Source: Cellulophaga sp. HaHaR_3_176
GTDB lineage: Bacteria > Bacteroidota > Bacteroidia > Flavobacteriales > Flavobacteriaceae
Assembly (NCBI RefSeq): GCF_019021925.1
Contig: NZ_CP058990.1
Coordinates: forward strand, 550,001-614,000
Reading direction: 5' to 3'
Length of the DNA: 64,000 nucleotides
This document shows, one piece after another, positions 1-8,036 of the stretch (positions within the stretch are counted from its first letter, which is position 1; each line of letters begins with the position of its first letter). The notes below the pieces were generated by a model. That model ran no database searches. It was given only the letters and a program-made list of their open reading frames with translations, and was not told the DNA's origin. A program made the translations under genes and the position numbers.

Positions 1-419
1 AGTACTTCTTCGAAATCTATAAAGAAAGCTTCAAATTTTTTCATATTGTCATTCAAAAACATCATGGTTTCTTGCCATGTATTTTTATTATGAATAGAAA
101 CATTTTCTCTTATAATATATATTCTTGATATTTCTGTTTGATTTTCTAGATAAGTATATTCTTGAAAAATAATATCTTCAATATAATTTTCTTTTAAAAC
201 AGATTTTAAGGAAATTAACTTCTCCCAAAGTTCAATACGCTTTTCTAGATCTTTACTCTCTATATCCATTGATACCATTGCTCTAGAAGTATCAAAATGA
301 AACTTTAAAGAGAAATCTTTAATCTTTGTATCGTATAATATCCATTTTGTAGGATATGATTTTCCAAACGATATCCAGAAATTTTGACGTAATTTTTTAG
401 ATTCTTCTTTACTAAACAT
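1..419 (-). CDS. DUF4268 domain-containing protein (3' end off window)
   Basis: The ATG is at 417-419 on the minus strand and the frame stays open to the window edge, giving about 139 residues with no stop. The start (MFSKEESKKLRQNFWISFGK) and the middle (KWILYDTKIKDFSLKFHF) match what I recall of DUF4268, a short cytosolic domain of unknown function common in Flavobacteria. There is no signal peptide or membrane segment. Its start codon directly follows the stop codon of the ZIP transporter gene at 420, so the two are almost certainly co-transcribed and translationally coupled. Since the family is only about 140 residues long, probably few residues are missing. The family call is from memory of its N-terminus; the function is unknown. 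Confidence 0.7.
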   Translation of the reverse strand, partial: MFSKEESKKLRQNFWISFGKSYPTKWILYDTKIKDFSLKFHFDTSRAMVSMDIESKDLEKRIELWEKLISLKSVLKENYIEDIIFQEYTYLENQTEISRIYIIRENVSIHNKNTWQETMMFLNDNMKKFEAFFIDFEEV

Positions 420-1091
420 TTATAAAAAATAAGCAATTATAATACCAAGTGTAATAACTAATAATTTTCCTAAATTAAATTTGTGACCTTCTGAGCTTTC
501 AAATAAAATTACTGTTGAAATATGAAGAAATACACCTATAGCAATAGCGGTAAGTTCAAGTGAATAATTAGAAATAAGTTCAATGTTTGAAGATAAGTAA
601 GTACCTAAAGGTGTCATTATAGAAAACAAAATAATGAAGAATAATGCGTTTATGATTTTTATTTTAGAACCTAATAAGAAAATACTTAAGATTATTGCAA
701 TAGGTATTTTATGAATTAAAATTCCATATAATATAGTATGATCGTAATTAGCAGGTACACCTTCTAAAAGTGAATGTATAGATAAACTTATAAATAAAAG
801 CCAAGGAAATTGTTTTTTTTCGCTATTTAAATGAACATGACCATGTTCTGCTCCTTTTGAAAAAAATTCTAAAAAGATTTGCAATAAAATTCCTAACATT
901 ACAAATACTCCAATCCTTTTTGGATTGGTGTTGATGTAAATTTTTGGAAATAATTCGAAAATAGTTAAAGACAGTAGAAAAGCGCCACTAAAAGCAAGTA
1001 ATAATTTAAAACCTTCTTTATTTTTTGGTTTTACAAAATATACAAATGCGAAACTGAGTAATACAGCTAGTATGGGTAATAAATAGGACAT
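420..1091 (-). CDS. ZIP family metal transporter
   Basis: This 223-residue, almost wholly hydrophobic protein has about seven membrane segments. ZIP proteins move Zn2+, Fe2+ or related divalent metals into the cytoplasm. Visible hallmarks are a His-rich loop (H83, H85, H87), the helix-4 motif HSLLEG with H106 and E110, the helix-5 HKIP with H127, and a late H190; these are the metal-site positions of the family. The metal cannot be told from sequence. The gene starts at an ATG at 1091, is divergent from the THUMP methyltransferase gene, and its stop abuts the ATG of the DUF4268 gene. Family assignment is confident; substrate is not. Confidence 0.85.
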   Translation of the reverse strand: MSYLLPILAVLLSFAFVYFVKPKNKEGFKLLLAFSGAFLLSLTIFELFPKIYINTNPKRIGVFVMLGILLQIFLEFFSKGAEHGHVHLNSEKKQFPWLLFISLSIHSLLEGVPANYDHTILYGILIHKIPIAIILSIFLLGSKIKIINALFFIILFSIMTPLGTYLSSNIELISNYSLELTAIAIGVFLHISTVILFESSEGHKFNLGKLLVITLGIIIAYFL

Positions 1092-1144
1092 GTATTGTTA
1101 TTAGGTTTATTTGAAATAGTAACCTTTAAGGGGTAAAATTAATG

Positions 1145-1152
1145 TATTTTTG
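1145..1152 (+). promoter_or_regulatory. Bacteroidota -7 promoter box (TATTTTTG)
   Basis: Exact match to TAnnTTTG, 20 nt before the ATG of the THUMP methyltransferase gene, which would give a leader of about 17 nt. No TTG stands at the expected -33 distance. Confidence 0.55.
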
Positions 1153-1172
1153 CGGTATTGTTTTAGATACTT

Positions 1173-2339
1173 ATGGATAATAATTTTAAAATGGTTGCCA
1201 AAACCTTATTTGGTTTTGAAGAAATTTTAGCTAAGGAACTTAGAAAGCTTGGAGCGATGAACATTCAAGAGGGTGTAAGAAGCGTTAGTTTTGAAGGTGA
1301 TACTGGTTTTATGTATAAAGCTAATCTATGTTTAAGGACTGCTATTAAGGTGTTAAAGCCTATTCATTCTTTCAATGTAGTTAGTGAAGAAGATTTATAC
1401 AAAAAAATATATGCTTTTGATTGGTTCGAATACTTATCGGCAGATACTACTTTTGCAATAGATACCACTTTAAATTCTGATAATTTTTCTCATTCACTTT
1501 ATGTATCACAAAAAGTGAAAGATGCTATTGTTGATAAATTTAGAGATACAGATGGAGAAAGACCTAGTGTTGATATTAAATTTCCGGATATTAGAATTAA
1601 TATTCATATTCAAAAAGACCATTGTAATGTTGCGTTAGATACCTCTGGTAAATCTTTACATCAAAGAGGTTATAAAACAGCTACTAACATAGCACCAATA
1701 AATGAAGTTTTAGCAGCAGGTTTATTGTTGTTGAGCGGGTGGGATGGACAATCTGATTTTCTTGATCCTATGTGTGGTAGTGGAACGATATTAACTGAAG
1801 CAGCTATGATTGCTTGTAACATACCACCTAACTTAAATAGAAAGGAATTTGCCTTTGAAAAATGGCCTGATTTCGATCAAGATTTATTCGAAAAAATTAT
1901 AGAAGTCTCATTAAATAAAACGAGAGAGTTTCATTTCAAAATTGCAGGCTATGATAAAGCGCCATCTGCAATACAAAAAGCAAAAGATAATATTGAAAAT
2001 GCTAATTTGTCAGAATATATACAAGTTGGTCAATACAATTTTTTTGAAACTGAAAAAACAGTAGATTCACATTTACATATTTTATTTAATCCACCTTATG
2101 GTGAGCGATTAGATATAGAAATGGAGGGCTTCTATAAAGAGATTGGAGATACTTTAAAACAACATTATCCAGGAACAGATGCTTGGTTGATTACGTCTAA
2201 TTTAGAGGCATTAAAACACGTAGGTTTAAGGCCGTCTAGAAAAATAAAAGTATTTAATGCTCACTTAGAATCTAGACTTGTGAAATACGTAATGTATGAA
2301 GGAAGTAAAAAAGCTAAATTTAATAAGGATAATTATTAA
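1173..2339 (+). CDS. THUMP-domain class I SAM-dependent RNA methyltransferase (RlmL/YpsC type)
   Basis: This 388-residue protein has an N-terminal ferredoxin-like/THUMP region (roughly 1-160) and a C-terminal Rossmann methyltransferase domain. The SAM-binding motif DPMCGSGT is at residues 198-205 and the base-amino-methyltransferase motif NPPYGERL at 306-313. NPPY-type enzymes of this family make N2-methylguanine in 23S rRNA (the RlmL activity of E. coli) or related tRNA positions. The protein is shorter than bifunctional E. coli RlmKL and lacks the RlmK half, like Bacillus YpsC. The exact target base is an inference from family. The ATG at 1173 is preceded by a good -7 box. A small membrane-protein gene follows after 2 nt. 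Confidence 0.88.
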   Translation: MDNNFKMVAKTLFGFEEILAKELRKLGAMNIQEGVRSVSFEGDTGFMYKANLCLRTAIKVLKPIHSFNVVSEEDLYKKIYAFDWFEYLSADTTFAIDTTLNSDNFSHSLYVSQKVKDAIVDKFRDTDGERPSVDIKFPDIRINIHIQKDHCNVALDTSGKSLHQRGYKTATNIAPINEVLAAGLLLLSGWDGQSDFLDPMCGSGTILTEAAMIACNIPPNLNRKEFAFEKWPDFDQDLFEKIIEVSLNKTREFHFKIAGYDKAPSAIQKAKDNIENANLSEYIQVGQYNFFETEKTVDSHLHILFNPPYGERLDIEMEGFYKEIGDTLKQHYPGTDAWLITSNLEALKHVGLRPSRKIKVFNAHLESRLVKYVMYEGSKKAKFNKDNY

Positions 2340-2341
2340 TT

Positions 2342-2572
2342 ATGTCTTTAAAAAATAAAGCACTCATATTTAATTTCTTAGGTTTTGCCATTTTATACAT
2401 TTTAATGAAATGGCTTGTTATGAGTTTTGTTGAACTAAATTCTATTGTAGAATCAATAATATCGGCGATTGTAGCAACCATTTTAGCTCCTAAGTTTGCA
2501 GAAGTAAAAATTAATGGAACCTTTAAATTAGTTTTAAAGTGGATTTTTATTAAAGGGTTTAAAGAACTTTAA
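2342..2572 (+). CDS. Small hypothetical membrane protein (76 aa)
   Basis: A 76-residue protein with two predicted membrane helices (about 9-30 and 37-52) and a basic, amphipathic C-terminus. It begins 2 nt after the stop of the methyltransferase gene, so it is probably translated from the same mRNA. Its last 4 nt overlap the 3' end of the convergent DUF6048 gene. I do not recognise a family. Coding status rests on the tight spacing, a good ATG and the membrane-protein composition. Confidence 0.6.
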   Translation: MSLKNKALIFNFLGFAILYILMKWLVMSFVELNSIVESIISAIVATILAPKFAEVKINGTFKLVLKWIFIKGFKEL

Positions 2573-3333
2573 TTTGTAGGTTTTTCTTCTTCAGAAACTT
2601 TCTTTTTCTTAAGTTCTTTTTTCTTTTTATATAATGGTATTAAATAGCTAATAGAATAGTTATAACTAGCACCAAAATTACTGTTATCTGTAACTTTATT
2701 AAAACCAGGAATCCATAAATTCTTAAAACGTTCGTCTTCTTTATTAGTAATTAATAGACCAATACGAACACTAGCTCCTAAATATAAATTTTTAAACAAT
2801 TCAACTTTTGTTCCTATAACGGCTTCTAACCAAGAGGCATTCAAAGATCCAAATTCTTCAGAAACATCTGATCCAAAAGCAAAATCAGCATCTTCAAAAT
2901 ATCTTTCTGTACTGAATATTTGATAGTTGTTTAAGGTTTGACTAAATGAGCTAACCGCATACCGACCACCAATGTGTATTATATTGCTCATACCAAACCA
3001 GTTCTCGTATGTATTAAAATCTACACCAAATTTTAAGTAGCTTCCTGATACGGTAAAATTATACAAATCTTCTTGCTTAGTAAATTCTTCATTTCCTAAT
3101 TCAGCGGCTAAATATAGATTTCTTTTAAGTCTGTAATCGCCAACAAGTTCTAAGCCTTTATAATTTTCATCAAGAGTAGATAGAATTATTTTACTTAAAT
3201 CTAGACCAACACGAATACCATACTTATCTGTTTTAGTAATGGTATCTTTTGGTTGTAGATCTATAGGTTTACTTTGTGACCAAACCAAAGAAATAAATAA
3301 AAATAAAAATAAATTAATGATATATTTTAACAT
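2569..3333 (-). CDS. DUF6048 family exported protein
   Basis: I start this gene at the ATG at 3333 (MLKYIINLFLFLF), which gives a clean signal peptide ending near VWSQ and a 254-residue product. A TTG 21 nt further upstream would add residues that spoil the signal peptide. The mature part is rich in alternating hydrophobic residues and aromatic/Gly turns (for example YLAAELGNEEF, LYLGASVRIGLL), as in small outer-membrane beta-barrels, and ends in a lysine-rich tail. The rlmD-DUF6452-DUF6048 order is one I associate with Flavobacteria. The start overlaps the upstream gene by 20 nt. Function unknown; an outer-membrane location is inferred. Confidence 0.7.
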   Translation of the reverse strand: MLKYIINLFLFLFISLVWSQSKPIDLQPKDTITKTDKYGIRVGLDLSKIILSTLDENYKGLELVGDYRLKRNLYLAAELGNEEFTKQEDLYNFTVSGSYLKFGVDFNTYENWFGMSNIIHIGGRYAVSSFSQTLNNYQIFSTERYFEDADFAFGSDVSEEFGSLNASWLEAVIGTKVELFKNLYLGASVRIGLLITNKEDERFKNLWIPGFNKVTDNSNFGASYNYSISYLIPLYKKKKELKKKKVSEEEKPTN

Positions 3334-3820
3334 GAGTAGTTGTTTGGTTTTCAATTACAGCATTTGCTATTTCAACTTCTTTAATCCAGTTTAATTCATC
3401 AATAGTTAATTCTGCTGATAAATTTTCGTAATTAACAATAAACCCGCAAGCTCTTGATATAAAAAGATCGTTTGTAGTATAATTAAAGGTTATAATATCT
3501 ACATTGTCGTTAGCTTCATCTGTAGTAGTATTGGTAGAAAAACTATAAACAGTTGTTAATTCTTCAATCCGTAACGGTATATTTAAAGAGTCAGTAGCTG
3601 TATTTGTTATAATATCTCCAAAAGTGTCGTCATCTAATAATGCTGTTACTATTAAATTTGAAGGATCTTTTCTAGTCTCCTTATCTTCAAAATCATAAAA
3701 CTCTACAACCATTAAGGGGGTAGTGCCATCTACGCAAATATCATCCTTCTCACAGCTGTTTAAAAATATAGCTGTGAGGGTTATTACAGTAACCAGACTT
3801 AAGTATTTAAATAACTTCAT
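3314..3820 (-). CDS. DUF6452 family lipoprotein
   Basis: A 168-residue lipoprotein: the N-terminus is hydrophobic and ends in the lipobox-like LNSC with Cys at about residue 23, followed by charged EKDD. The mature domain is beta-rich and acidic. It lies between rlmD (13 nt upstream) and the DUF6048 gene (20-nt overlap), all on the minus strand, so these three form one operon. The DUF6452 name is from memory of this neighbourhood in Flavobacteria. No enzymatic motif is visible. Confidence 0.7.
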   Translation of the reverse strand: MKLFKYLSLVTVITLTAIFLNSCEKDDICVDGTTPLMVVEFYDFEDKETRKDPSNLIVTALLDDDTFGDIITNTATDSLNIPLRIEELTTVYSFSTNTTTDEANDNVDIITFNYTTNDLFISRACGFIVNYENLSAELTIDELNWIKEVEIANAVIENQTTTHVKIYH

Positions 3821-3832
3821 ATAATTGTATAC

Positions 3833-5248
3833 TTATCGTTTTTCTAAAAGTACAACATTTTCAACATGGTGTGTTTGTGGAAACATGTCTACAGCTTGTG
3901 TTTTTGTAATAGTATAGAGGTCTTTCATCATTTCTAAATCACGAGCTTGCGTTGCACTATTACAACTTACATAAACTATTTTTTGAGGTGCAATATTTAA
4001 AATTTGCTGAACAACATCTTTGTGCATCCCATCTCTAGGAGGGTCTGTTATAATAATATCAGGCACTCCGTTTTCAGTAATAAACTCTGGATTGAAAATA
4101 TTTTTCATATCACCAGCAAAAAAAGAAGTATTGTCTATATTGTTTAATATAGCATTAGCTTTTGCATCTTCAATAGCCTCAGGAACAGCTTCTATACCAA
4201 CTACTTTCTTAGCTTTTTTTGAAACAAACTGAGCGATTGTTCCTGTGCCAGTATATAAATCGTAAACCAGTTCTTCACCTGTTAGGCCTGCAAAATCACG
4301 AGTAATTTTATATAACTCATATGCTTGATCAGAGTTTGTCTGATAAAATGATTTAGCATTAATTTTAAACTTAAGGCCTTCCATTTCTTCAAAAATATGG
4401 TCTCGGCCTTTAAAACAAACTATAGTTTGATCGTAGATAGTATCATTTTGTTTTTCATTTACAACATAAAGGAGAGCTGTAATTTCAGGAAATTTTTCAG
4501 ATAAATGATTCAAAAGCAATTCTCTTTTTGTTTTATCATTTTCAAAAAACTGTACAAGAACCATAATCTCTCCTATAGATGAAGTTCTAATCATCATGGT
4601 ACGTAAAAGACCAAATTGATTTCTTGGGTTAAAAAACGATAATTCATTAGCAAGAGCAAATTCTTTAGTAGCTAATCGAATAGCATTAGAAGGGTCTTTT
4701 TGTAAATGACATTTTTTTATGTCTAGTATTTTATCCCACATGCCTGGAATATGAAAACCTAAAGCATTTCTATCCTTTATTTCTTCATTAGAATTTATTT
4801 CATTTAATGACAACCAGCGGCTATCAGAAAAAGAAAATTCCATTTTATTTCTATAAAAATACTGTTCTTTAGAACCTAAAATTGGTGTAATTTCTGGAAG
4901 CTCTAGATGGCCAATTCGTCTTAAATTATTTTCAACCTCTTTTTGTTTGTAAAAAAGTTGATTATCGTAAGACATATTTTGCCATTTACAACCACCACAA
5001 GTGCCAAAATGTTCGCAAACAGGTTCTGTTCTTTTATCAGATAAAGTATGAAAATTAATAGCAACACCTTCAAAATAGGCTTTTCTTTTTTTTGTAGTTT
5101 GTACATCTACAATATCGCCAGGTACTGTGTTTGTTAAAAAAATCACGCGACCGTCAGGAGCCTTTCCAATAGTTTTTCCTTTTGCACCAGCATCTACTAC
5201 GGTTACGTTTTCAAAAACCGTTCTTGTTTTTTTATTTTTTCTACGCAT
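3833..5248 (-). CDS. rlmD: 23S rRNA (uracil-5-)-methyltransferase RlmD-like
   Basis: This 471-residue enzyme has an N-terminal TRAM RNA-binding domain (about 10-70), an iron-sulfur cluster site with Cys78, Cys84, Cys87 and Cys180 (CEHFGTCGGC and KKC), and a C-terminal m5U methyltransferase domain. SAM and catalytic motifs are QTN (303-305), DLYTGTGTI (330-338), DPPRDGM (402-408) and the nucleophile Cys429 in VSCN. It uses SAM to methylate C5 of a uridine; E. coli RlmD acts on U1939 of 23S rRNA. Bacteroidota RlmD/RlmCD-like enzymes may differ in site. It leads an operon with DUF6452 and DUF6048. A -7 box abuts its ATG, suggesting a leaderless mRNA. Confidence 0.9.
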   Translation of the reverse strand: MRRKNKKTRTVFENVTVVDAGAKGKTIGKAPDGRVIFLTNTVPGDIVDVQTTKKRKAYFEGVAINFHTLSDKRTEPVCEHFGTCGGCKWQNMSYDNQLFYKQKEVENNLRRIGHLELPEITPILGSKEQYFYRNKMEFSFSDSRWLSLNEINSNEEIKDRNALGFHIPGMWDKILDIKKCHLQKDPSNAIRLATKEFALANELSFFNPRNQFGLLRTMMIRTSSIGEIMVLVQFFENDKTKRELLLNHLSEKFPEITALLYVVNEKQNDTIYDQTIVCFKGRDHIFEEMEGLKFKINAKSFYQTNSDQAYELYKITRDFAGLTGEELVYDLYTGTGTIAQFVSKKAKKVVGIEAVPEAIEDAKANAILNNIDNTSFFAGDMKNIFNPEFITENGVPDIIITDPPRDGMHKDVVQQILNIAPQKIVYVSCNSATQARDLEMMKDLYTITKTQAVDMFPQTHHVENVVLLEKR

Positions 5249-5252
5249 AACG

Positions 5253-5260
5253 CAAAAATA
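5253..5260 (-). promoter_or_regulatory. -7 promoter box abutting the rlmD start
   Basis: On the minus strand this reads TATTTTTG, an exact TAnnTTTG match. Only 4 nt separate it from the rlmD ATG at 5248, so transcription would begin at or next to the start codon. Confidence 0.5.
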
Positions 5261-5373
5261 GAGTGTTTTTATGTAAGTAAACAGAAGTTTAAGAATTTAT
5301 AAGTGTAAAATTTTATTTTAAGAAATTTAGAATCAGTTTGGCGAAAAACTTTAGTATCGTATTAATATTTACT

Positions 5374-5483
5374 AATTTGCAGCTTCTAGGGGTGATTTCT
5401 TTCCCACGCTGAATTTTCGAGCCTTCGAAAGGATAAAGGTAGAGAAGGAATGGTTATTTTATTCACAATATAAATTTATTAGA
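5374..5483 (+). promoter_or_regulatory. Structured leader of rocD, riboswitch-like candidate
   Basis: The leader is clearly richer in G+C than its surroundings and can be folded. CTTCT at 5383-5387 pairs with AGAAG at 5443-5447 and encloses two smaller hairpins: GTG (5392-5394) with CAC (5405-5407), and TTTCGA (5415-5420) with TCGAAA (5425-5430). A TAATTTG at 5373-5379, one base short of the -7 consensus, would start transcription just at the first arm. Blocks such as AGGGGTG, GCTGA and GGATAA recall known riboswitches, but none fits as a whole. I can name no family. Regulation of rocD is inferred from position. Confidence 0.45.
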
Positions 5484-6764
5484 ATGGCTATTTTAGAAAC
5501 ATTAACTTCTAAAGATGCAATCGCATTAGAAGAAAAACACGGAGCCCACAATTATCATCCACTACCTGTAGTTTTAAGTAAAGGAGAAGGTGTATTTGTT
5601 TGGGATGTAGAAGGAAAAAAGTATTACGATTTTTTATCTGCATATTCAGCAGTAAATCAAGGTCATTGTCATCCTAAAATTGTAGGAGCAATGGTAGAAC
5701 AAGCTCAAACATTAACACTTACATCTAGAGCGTTTTATAATGACGTTTTAGGGGTATATGAAAAGTATGTAACTTCTACTTTTGGTTTTGACAAAGTATT
5801 ACCAATGAATACAGGTGCAGAGGCAGTAGAGACTGCTTTGAAATTATGTAGAAAATGGGGTTATGAGAAAAAAGGAATTGCAGAAAATGAAGTAGAGATT
5901 GTAGTTTGCGAAAATAATTTTCATGGTCGTACAACAACAATTATTTCTTTTTCGAATGATCCGGTTGCGCGCAAAAATTTTGGACCATATACAAATGGTT
6001 TTATTAAAATTGAGTACGATAATTTAACAGCTTTAGAAGAAACATTGAAAGATAATTCTAATGTAGCAGGTTTTCTAGTAGAACCAATACAAGGTGAAGC
6101 AGGTGTTTATGTGCCTTCAGAAGGATATTTAAAAAAAGCTAAAGATTTATGTAAAAAGTATAATGTACTTTTTATAGCAGATGAAGTTCAGACAGGTATT
6201 GCAAGAACGGGAAGATTATTAGCTACTTGTGGTAACTGTTCTTGTGCAGATAAGCACTGTAGTGGTACACCAGAGGTTAAAGCAGATATTTTAATTTTAG
6301 GAAAAGCACTTTCTGGAGGAGCTTATCCAGTTTCTGCTGTTTTAGCTAATGATGATATAATGAATGTTATTCAGCCAGGAAACCATGGAAGTACATTTGG
6401 TGGTAACCCTGTGGCAGCAAAAGTTGGTATAGCAGCTTTAGATGTTGTTAAAGAAGAAAAATTAGCTCAAAATGCTTTTGATTTAGGGGAGTTGTTTAGA
6501 GCAGAATTAAATAAATTTATTCCAACATGTACTGTAGTAAATTCGGTAAGAGGAAAAGGTTTGTTAAACGCTATTTTAATCAATGATACAGAAGATAGCT
6601 CAACTGCTTGGGATATTTGTATGGCTCTAAAAGAAAATGGCTTATTAGCAAAACCAACACACGGTAATATTATTCGTTTTGCACCACCATTGGTAATGAA
6701 CAAAGAGCAATTATTAGCTTGTGTATCAATTATTACGACTACGATAAAAACATTTGAAAAATAA
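5484..6764 (+). CDS. rocD: Ornithine--oxo-acid aminotransferase
   Basis: A 426-residue class III PLP aminotransferase. It moves the delta-amino group of ornithine to 2-oxoglutarate, giving glutamate semialdehyde, and links arginine/ornithine with proline and glutamate. Visible features are the phosphate-binding TGAEAVETA (about 110-118), FHGRT (146-150), the cofactor-ring Asp in DEVQTG (233-238) and the Schiff-base Lys274 in GKALSGG. Just before that lysine there is a Cys-rich insert, C249-x2-C252-x-C254-x4-C259, absent from E. coli-type enzymes as far as I recall and possibly metal-binding. The gene stands alone between its structured leader and a strong bidirectional terminator. Confidence 0.92.
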   Translation: MAILETLTSKDAIALEEKHGAHNYHPLPVVLSKGEGVFVWDVEGKKYYDFLSAYSAVNQGHCHPKIVGAMVEQAQTLTLTSRAFYNDVLGVYEKYVTSTFGFDKVLPMNTGAEAVETALKLCRKWGYEKKGIAENEVEIVVCENNFHGRTTTIISFSNDPVARKNFGPYTNGFIKIEYDNLTALEETLKDNSNVAGFLVEPIQGEAGVYVPSEGYLKKAKDLCKKYNVLFIADEVQTGIARTGRLLATCGNCSCADKHCSGTPEVKADILILGKALSGGAYPVSAVLANDDIMNVIQPGNHGSTFGGNPVAAKVGIAALDVVKEEKLAQNAFDLGELFRAELNKFIPTCTVVNSVRGKGLLNAILINDTEDSSTAWDICMALKENGLLAKPTHGNIIRFAPPLVMNKEQLLACVSIITTTIKTFEK

Positions 6765-6785
6765 GAGTTGTAAGTAGAAAAAAAT

Positions 6786-6820
6786 AAAAATCCCCAAAGT
6801 TTTACTTTGGGGATTTTTTA
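6786..6820. terminator. Bidirectional intrinsic terminator after rocD
   Basis: A perfect 15-bp inverted repeat (arms 6786-6800 and 6804-6818, loop TTT) with a GGGG/CCCC core and A/T runs on both sides. It sits between rocD (plus) and the CCC-motif gene (minus) and can end both transcripts. Confidence 0.9.
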
Positions 6821-6837
6821 TATAATAATTTTTAACT

Positions 6838-7149
6838 TTAAAGGTTGCCTTCAGCTATTGCAGCAACTACAACAGCTGCTATTACTCCAAAATAAAGAAT
6901 AACAAATAGCAAGTATATTGCTGAAATAGCAAGACCAATATATGATAATATTTTTCCAATTTTAGAGTTTTCATATCCTGTATATTGCCCATTACCTTCC
7001 ATATATATGCGTTTTGCTTTATTTGCATTTGAAATGCCTATAAAACCGAATATACCTCCGAATGGTCCACAGCAAAAAAATGTTAATACTATAGATAGAA
7101 TTCCGAAAGTTAAGGCATTATTAGAGCCAGGTAAAGATTCTTGATGCAT
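6838..7149 (-). CDS. CCC-motif / DUF4190-like membrane protein
   Basis: A 103-residue protein with two long hydrophobic segments (about 12-35 and 70-98) around a polar loop. The first helix carries FFCCGPFGG, and the layout matches DUF4190 and CCC-motif membrane proteins of Bacteroidota, whose role is unknown. It starts 1 nt after the stop of its paralogue (7151-7483), so the two are translated from one mRNA and face the strong terminator at 6786-6820. Similar proteins are often found beside DUF2752 proteins, as here. Confidence 0.75.
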   Translation of the reverse strand: MHQESLPGSNNALTFGILSIVLTFFCCGPFGGIFGFIGISNANKAKRIYMEGNGQYTGYENSKIGKILSYIGLAISAIYLLFVILYFGVIAAVVVAAIAEGNL

Positions 7150-7150
7150 T

Positions 7151-7483
7151 TTACTGGTTATTAAACTGTTCCATCATAATGTTAAACTGCTCCATGTAAG
7201 CATCCCATCCCCCCATTTGAATTATGCTGTATGATGTCCAAAGTAAACTTCCGATAGCTAATACTAAACCGATAATTGCAACTATTTTGGCAGTTTTTAA
7301 TGCACTAAAGTTTGAGTATTCTTGAGGGTTTTGGTTATATAATTTGGTGTCTTTACTTATTAAAAATAAAGCAATACCAGATAATATAATACCGCCAATA
7401 CCCATACTAAAACAGCAGCATAAAAAAGACACGATTGAAAGTACTAGGGCAATTGTTACATTAGGTAATTTTTGTTGTTCCAT
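7151..7483 (-). CDS. CCC motif membrane protein
   Basis: A 110-residue protein with a hydrophobic first segment containing the consecutive-cysteine motif FLCCCFSMG, then a loop, a second membrane helix (about 68-90) and a Met/Gln-rich tail. The CCC run in the first helix names the family; no function is established to my knowledge. It is the middle gene of a three-gene minus operon: DUF2752 protein, this protein, and the shorter paralogue 1 nt downstream. Confidence 0.78.
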   Translation of the reverse strand: MEQQKLPNVTIALVLSIVSFLCCCFSMGIGGIILSGIALFLISKDTKLYNQNPQEYSNFSALKTAKIVAIIGLVLAIGSLLWTSYSIIQMGGWDAYMEQFNIMMEQFNNQ

Positions 7484-7502
7484 AATTTTAAAGGTTTAGT
7501 TG

Positions 7503-7802
7503 TTATAAAAATTTTAATATATAATTCGTAAGTATTAAGAATACCGTAATTGTGGTTAATATTATAATTATTTTACCAGCATATTTAATAGTGAAAAAAC
7601 TATCTGCTAATAAAAAAGCAAAAAGTAATAGTAAAGTATATATTGCAGGGTACATTTTAAAAGCAGCAATAAATTCACCATGAAATATTAATGAAATAGC
7701 TCTTTGAATACCGCAGCCAGGACAATCTACTCCAAATATTTGTTTGCTAAAACATGGAAGCATATACTCTTCAAGGCGTAAAAAATACACAACTAATTGC
7801 AT
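7503..7802 (-). CDS. DUF2752 domain-containing membrane protein
   Basis: A 99-residue protein with the family's signature CPGCGIQRAI (about residues 28-37) followed by two or three membrane helices. DUF2752 proteins are small integral membrane proteins of unknown function; the CPGCG motif could bind metal or form disulfides, but this is not shown. It heads the operon with the two CCC-motif proteins. A weak -7 box (TATTTTTC on the minus strand, 7828-7835) precedes the ATG at 7802. Confidence 0.82.
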   Translation of the reverse strand: MQLVVYFLRLEEYMLPCFSKQIFGVDCPGCGIQRAISLIFHGEFIAAFKMYPAIYTLLLLFAFLLADSFFTIKYAGKIIIILTTITVFLILTNYILKFL

Positions 7803-7851
7803 TTTGATAAAAATTCGATTCTTTTCGGAAAAATACTACTAATTTTAACCA

Positions 7852-8034
7852 ATGAAAATAAAACAATTAACTTATTTTGCTCTAATTGCAATTGGTGCAT
7901 CAATTATGGCCTTTGGTAAGCTTTATATTTTAGAAGAATATGCCTTAGCAATTGGTATTGTGTTTTTAATGTTTGGTATTTATAAGATGAGTACATCTTG
8001 GAAAAATACAGAAGAGGATTCAAAAGAAGTATAA
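7852..8034 (+). CDS. Small two-helix membrane protein (60 aa)
   Basis: A 60-residue protein with two membrane helices (about 7-22 and 29-46) and a charged C-terminal tail. No family is recognised. It ends 2 nt before the ATG of the Smr-domain gene, so the two are probably co-transcribed. The conserved-looking composition and tight spacing support it as a real gene; nothing shows its function. Confidence 0.6.
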   Translation: MKIKQLTYFALIAIGASIMAFGKLYILEEYALAIGIVFLMFGIYKMSTSWKNTEEDSKEV

Positions 8035-8036
8035 AA

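Noticed and set aside
5383..5450. TPP (THI-box) riboswitch
   Set aside because: CTAGGGGTG, GCTGA and GGATAA recall THI-box blocks, but the central GAACCTGAT-like block is missing and the gene is rocD, not a thiamine gene.
5383..5450. SAM-II riboswitch or hammerhead ribozyme in the rocD leader
   Set aside because: GCTGA and GATAAAGGTAG are only partly alike to SAM-II and the pseudoknot arms do not pair; the hammerhead core CTGATGA is absent.
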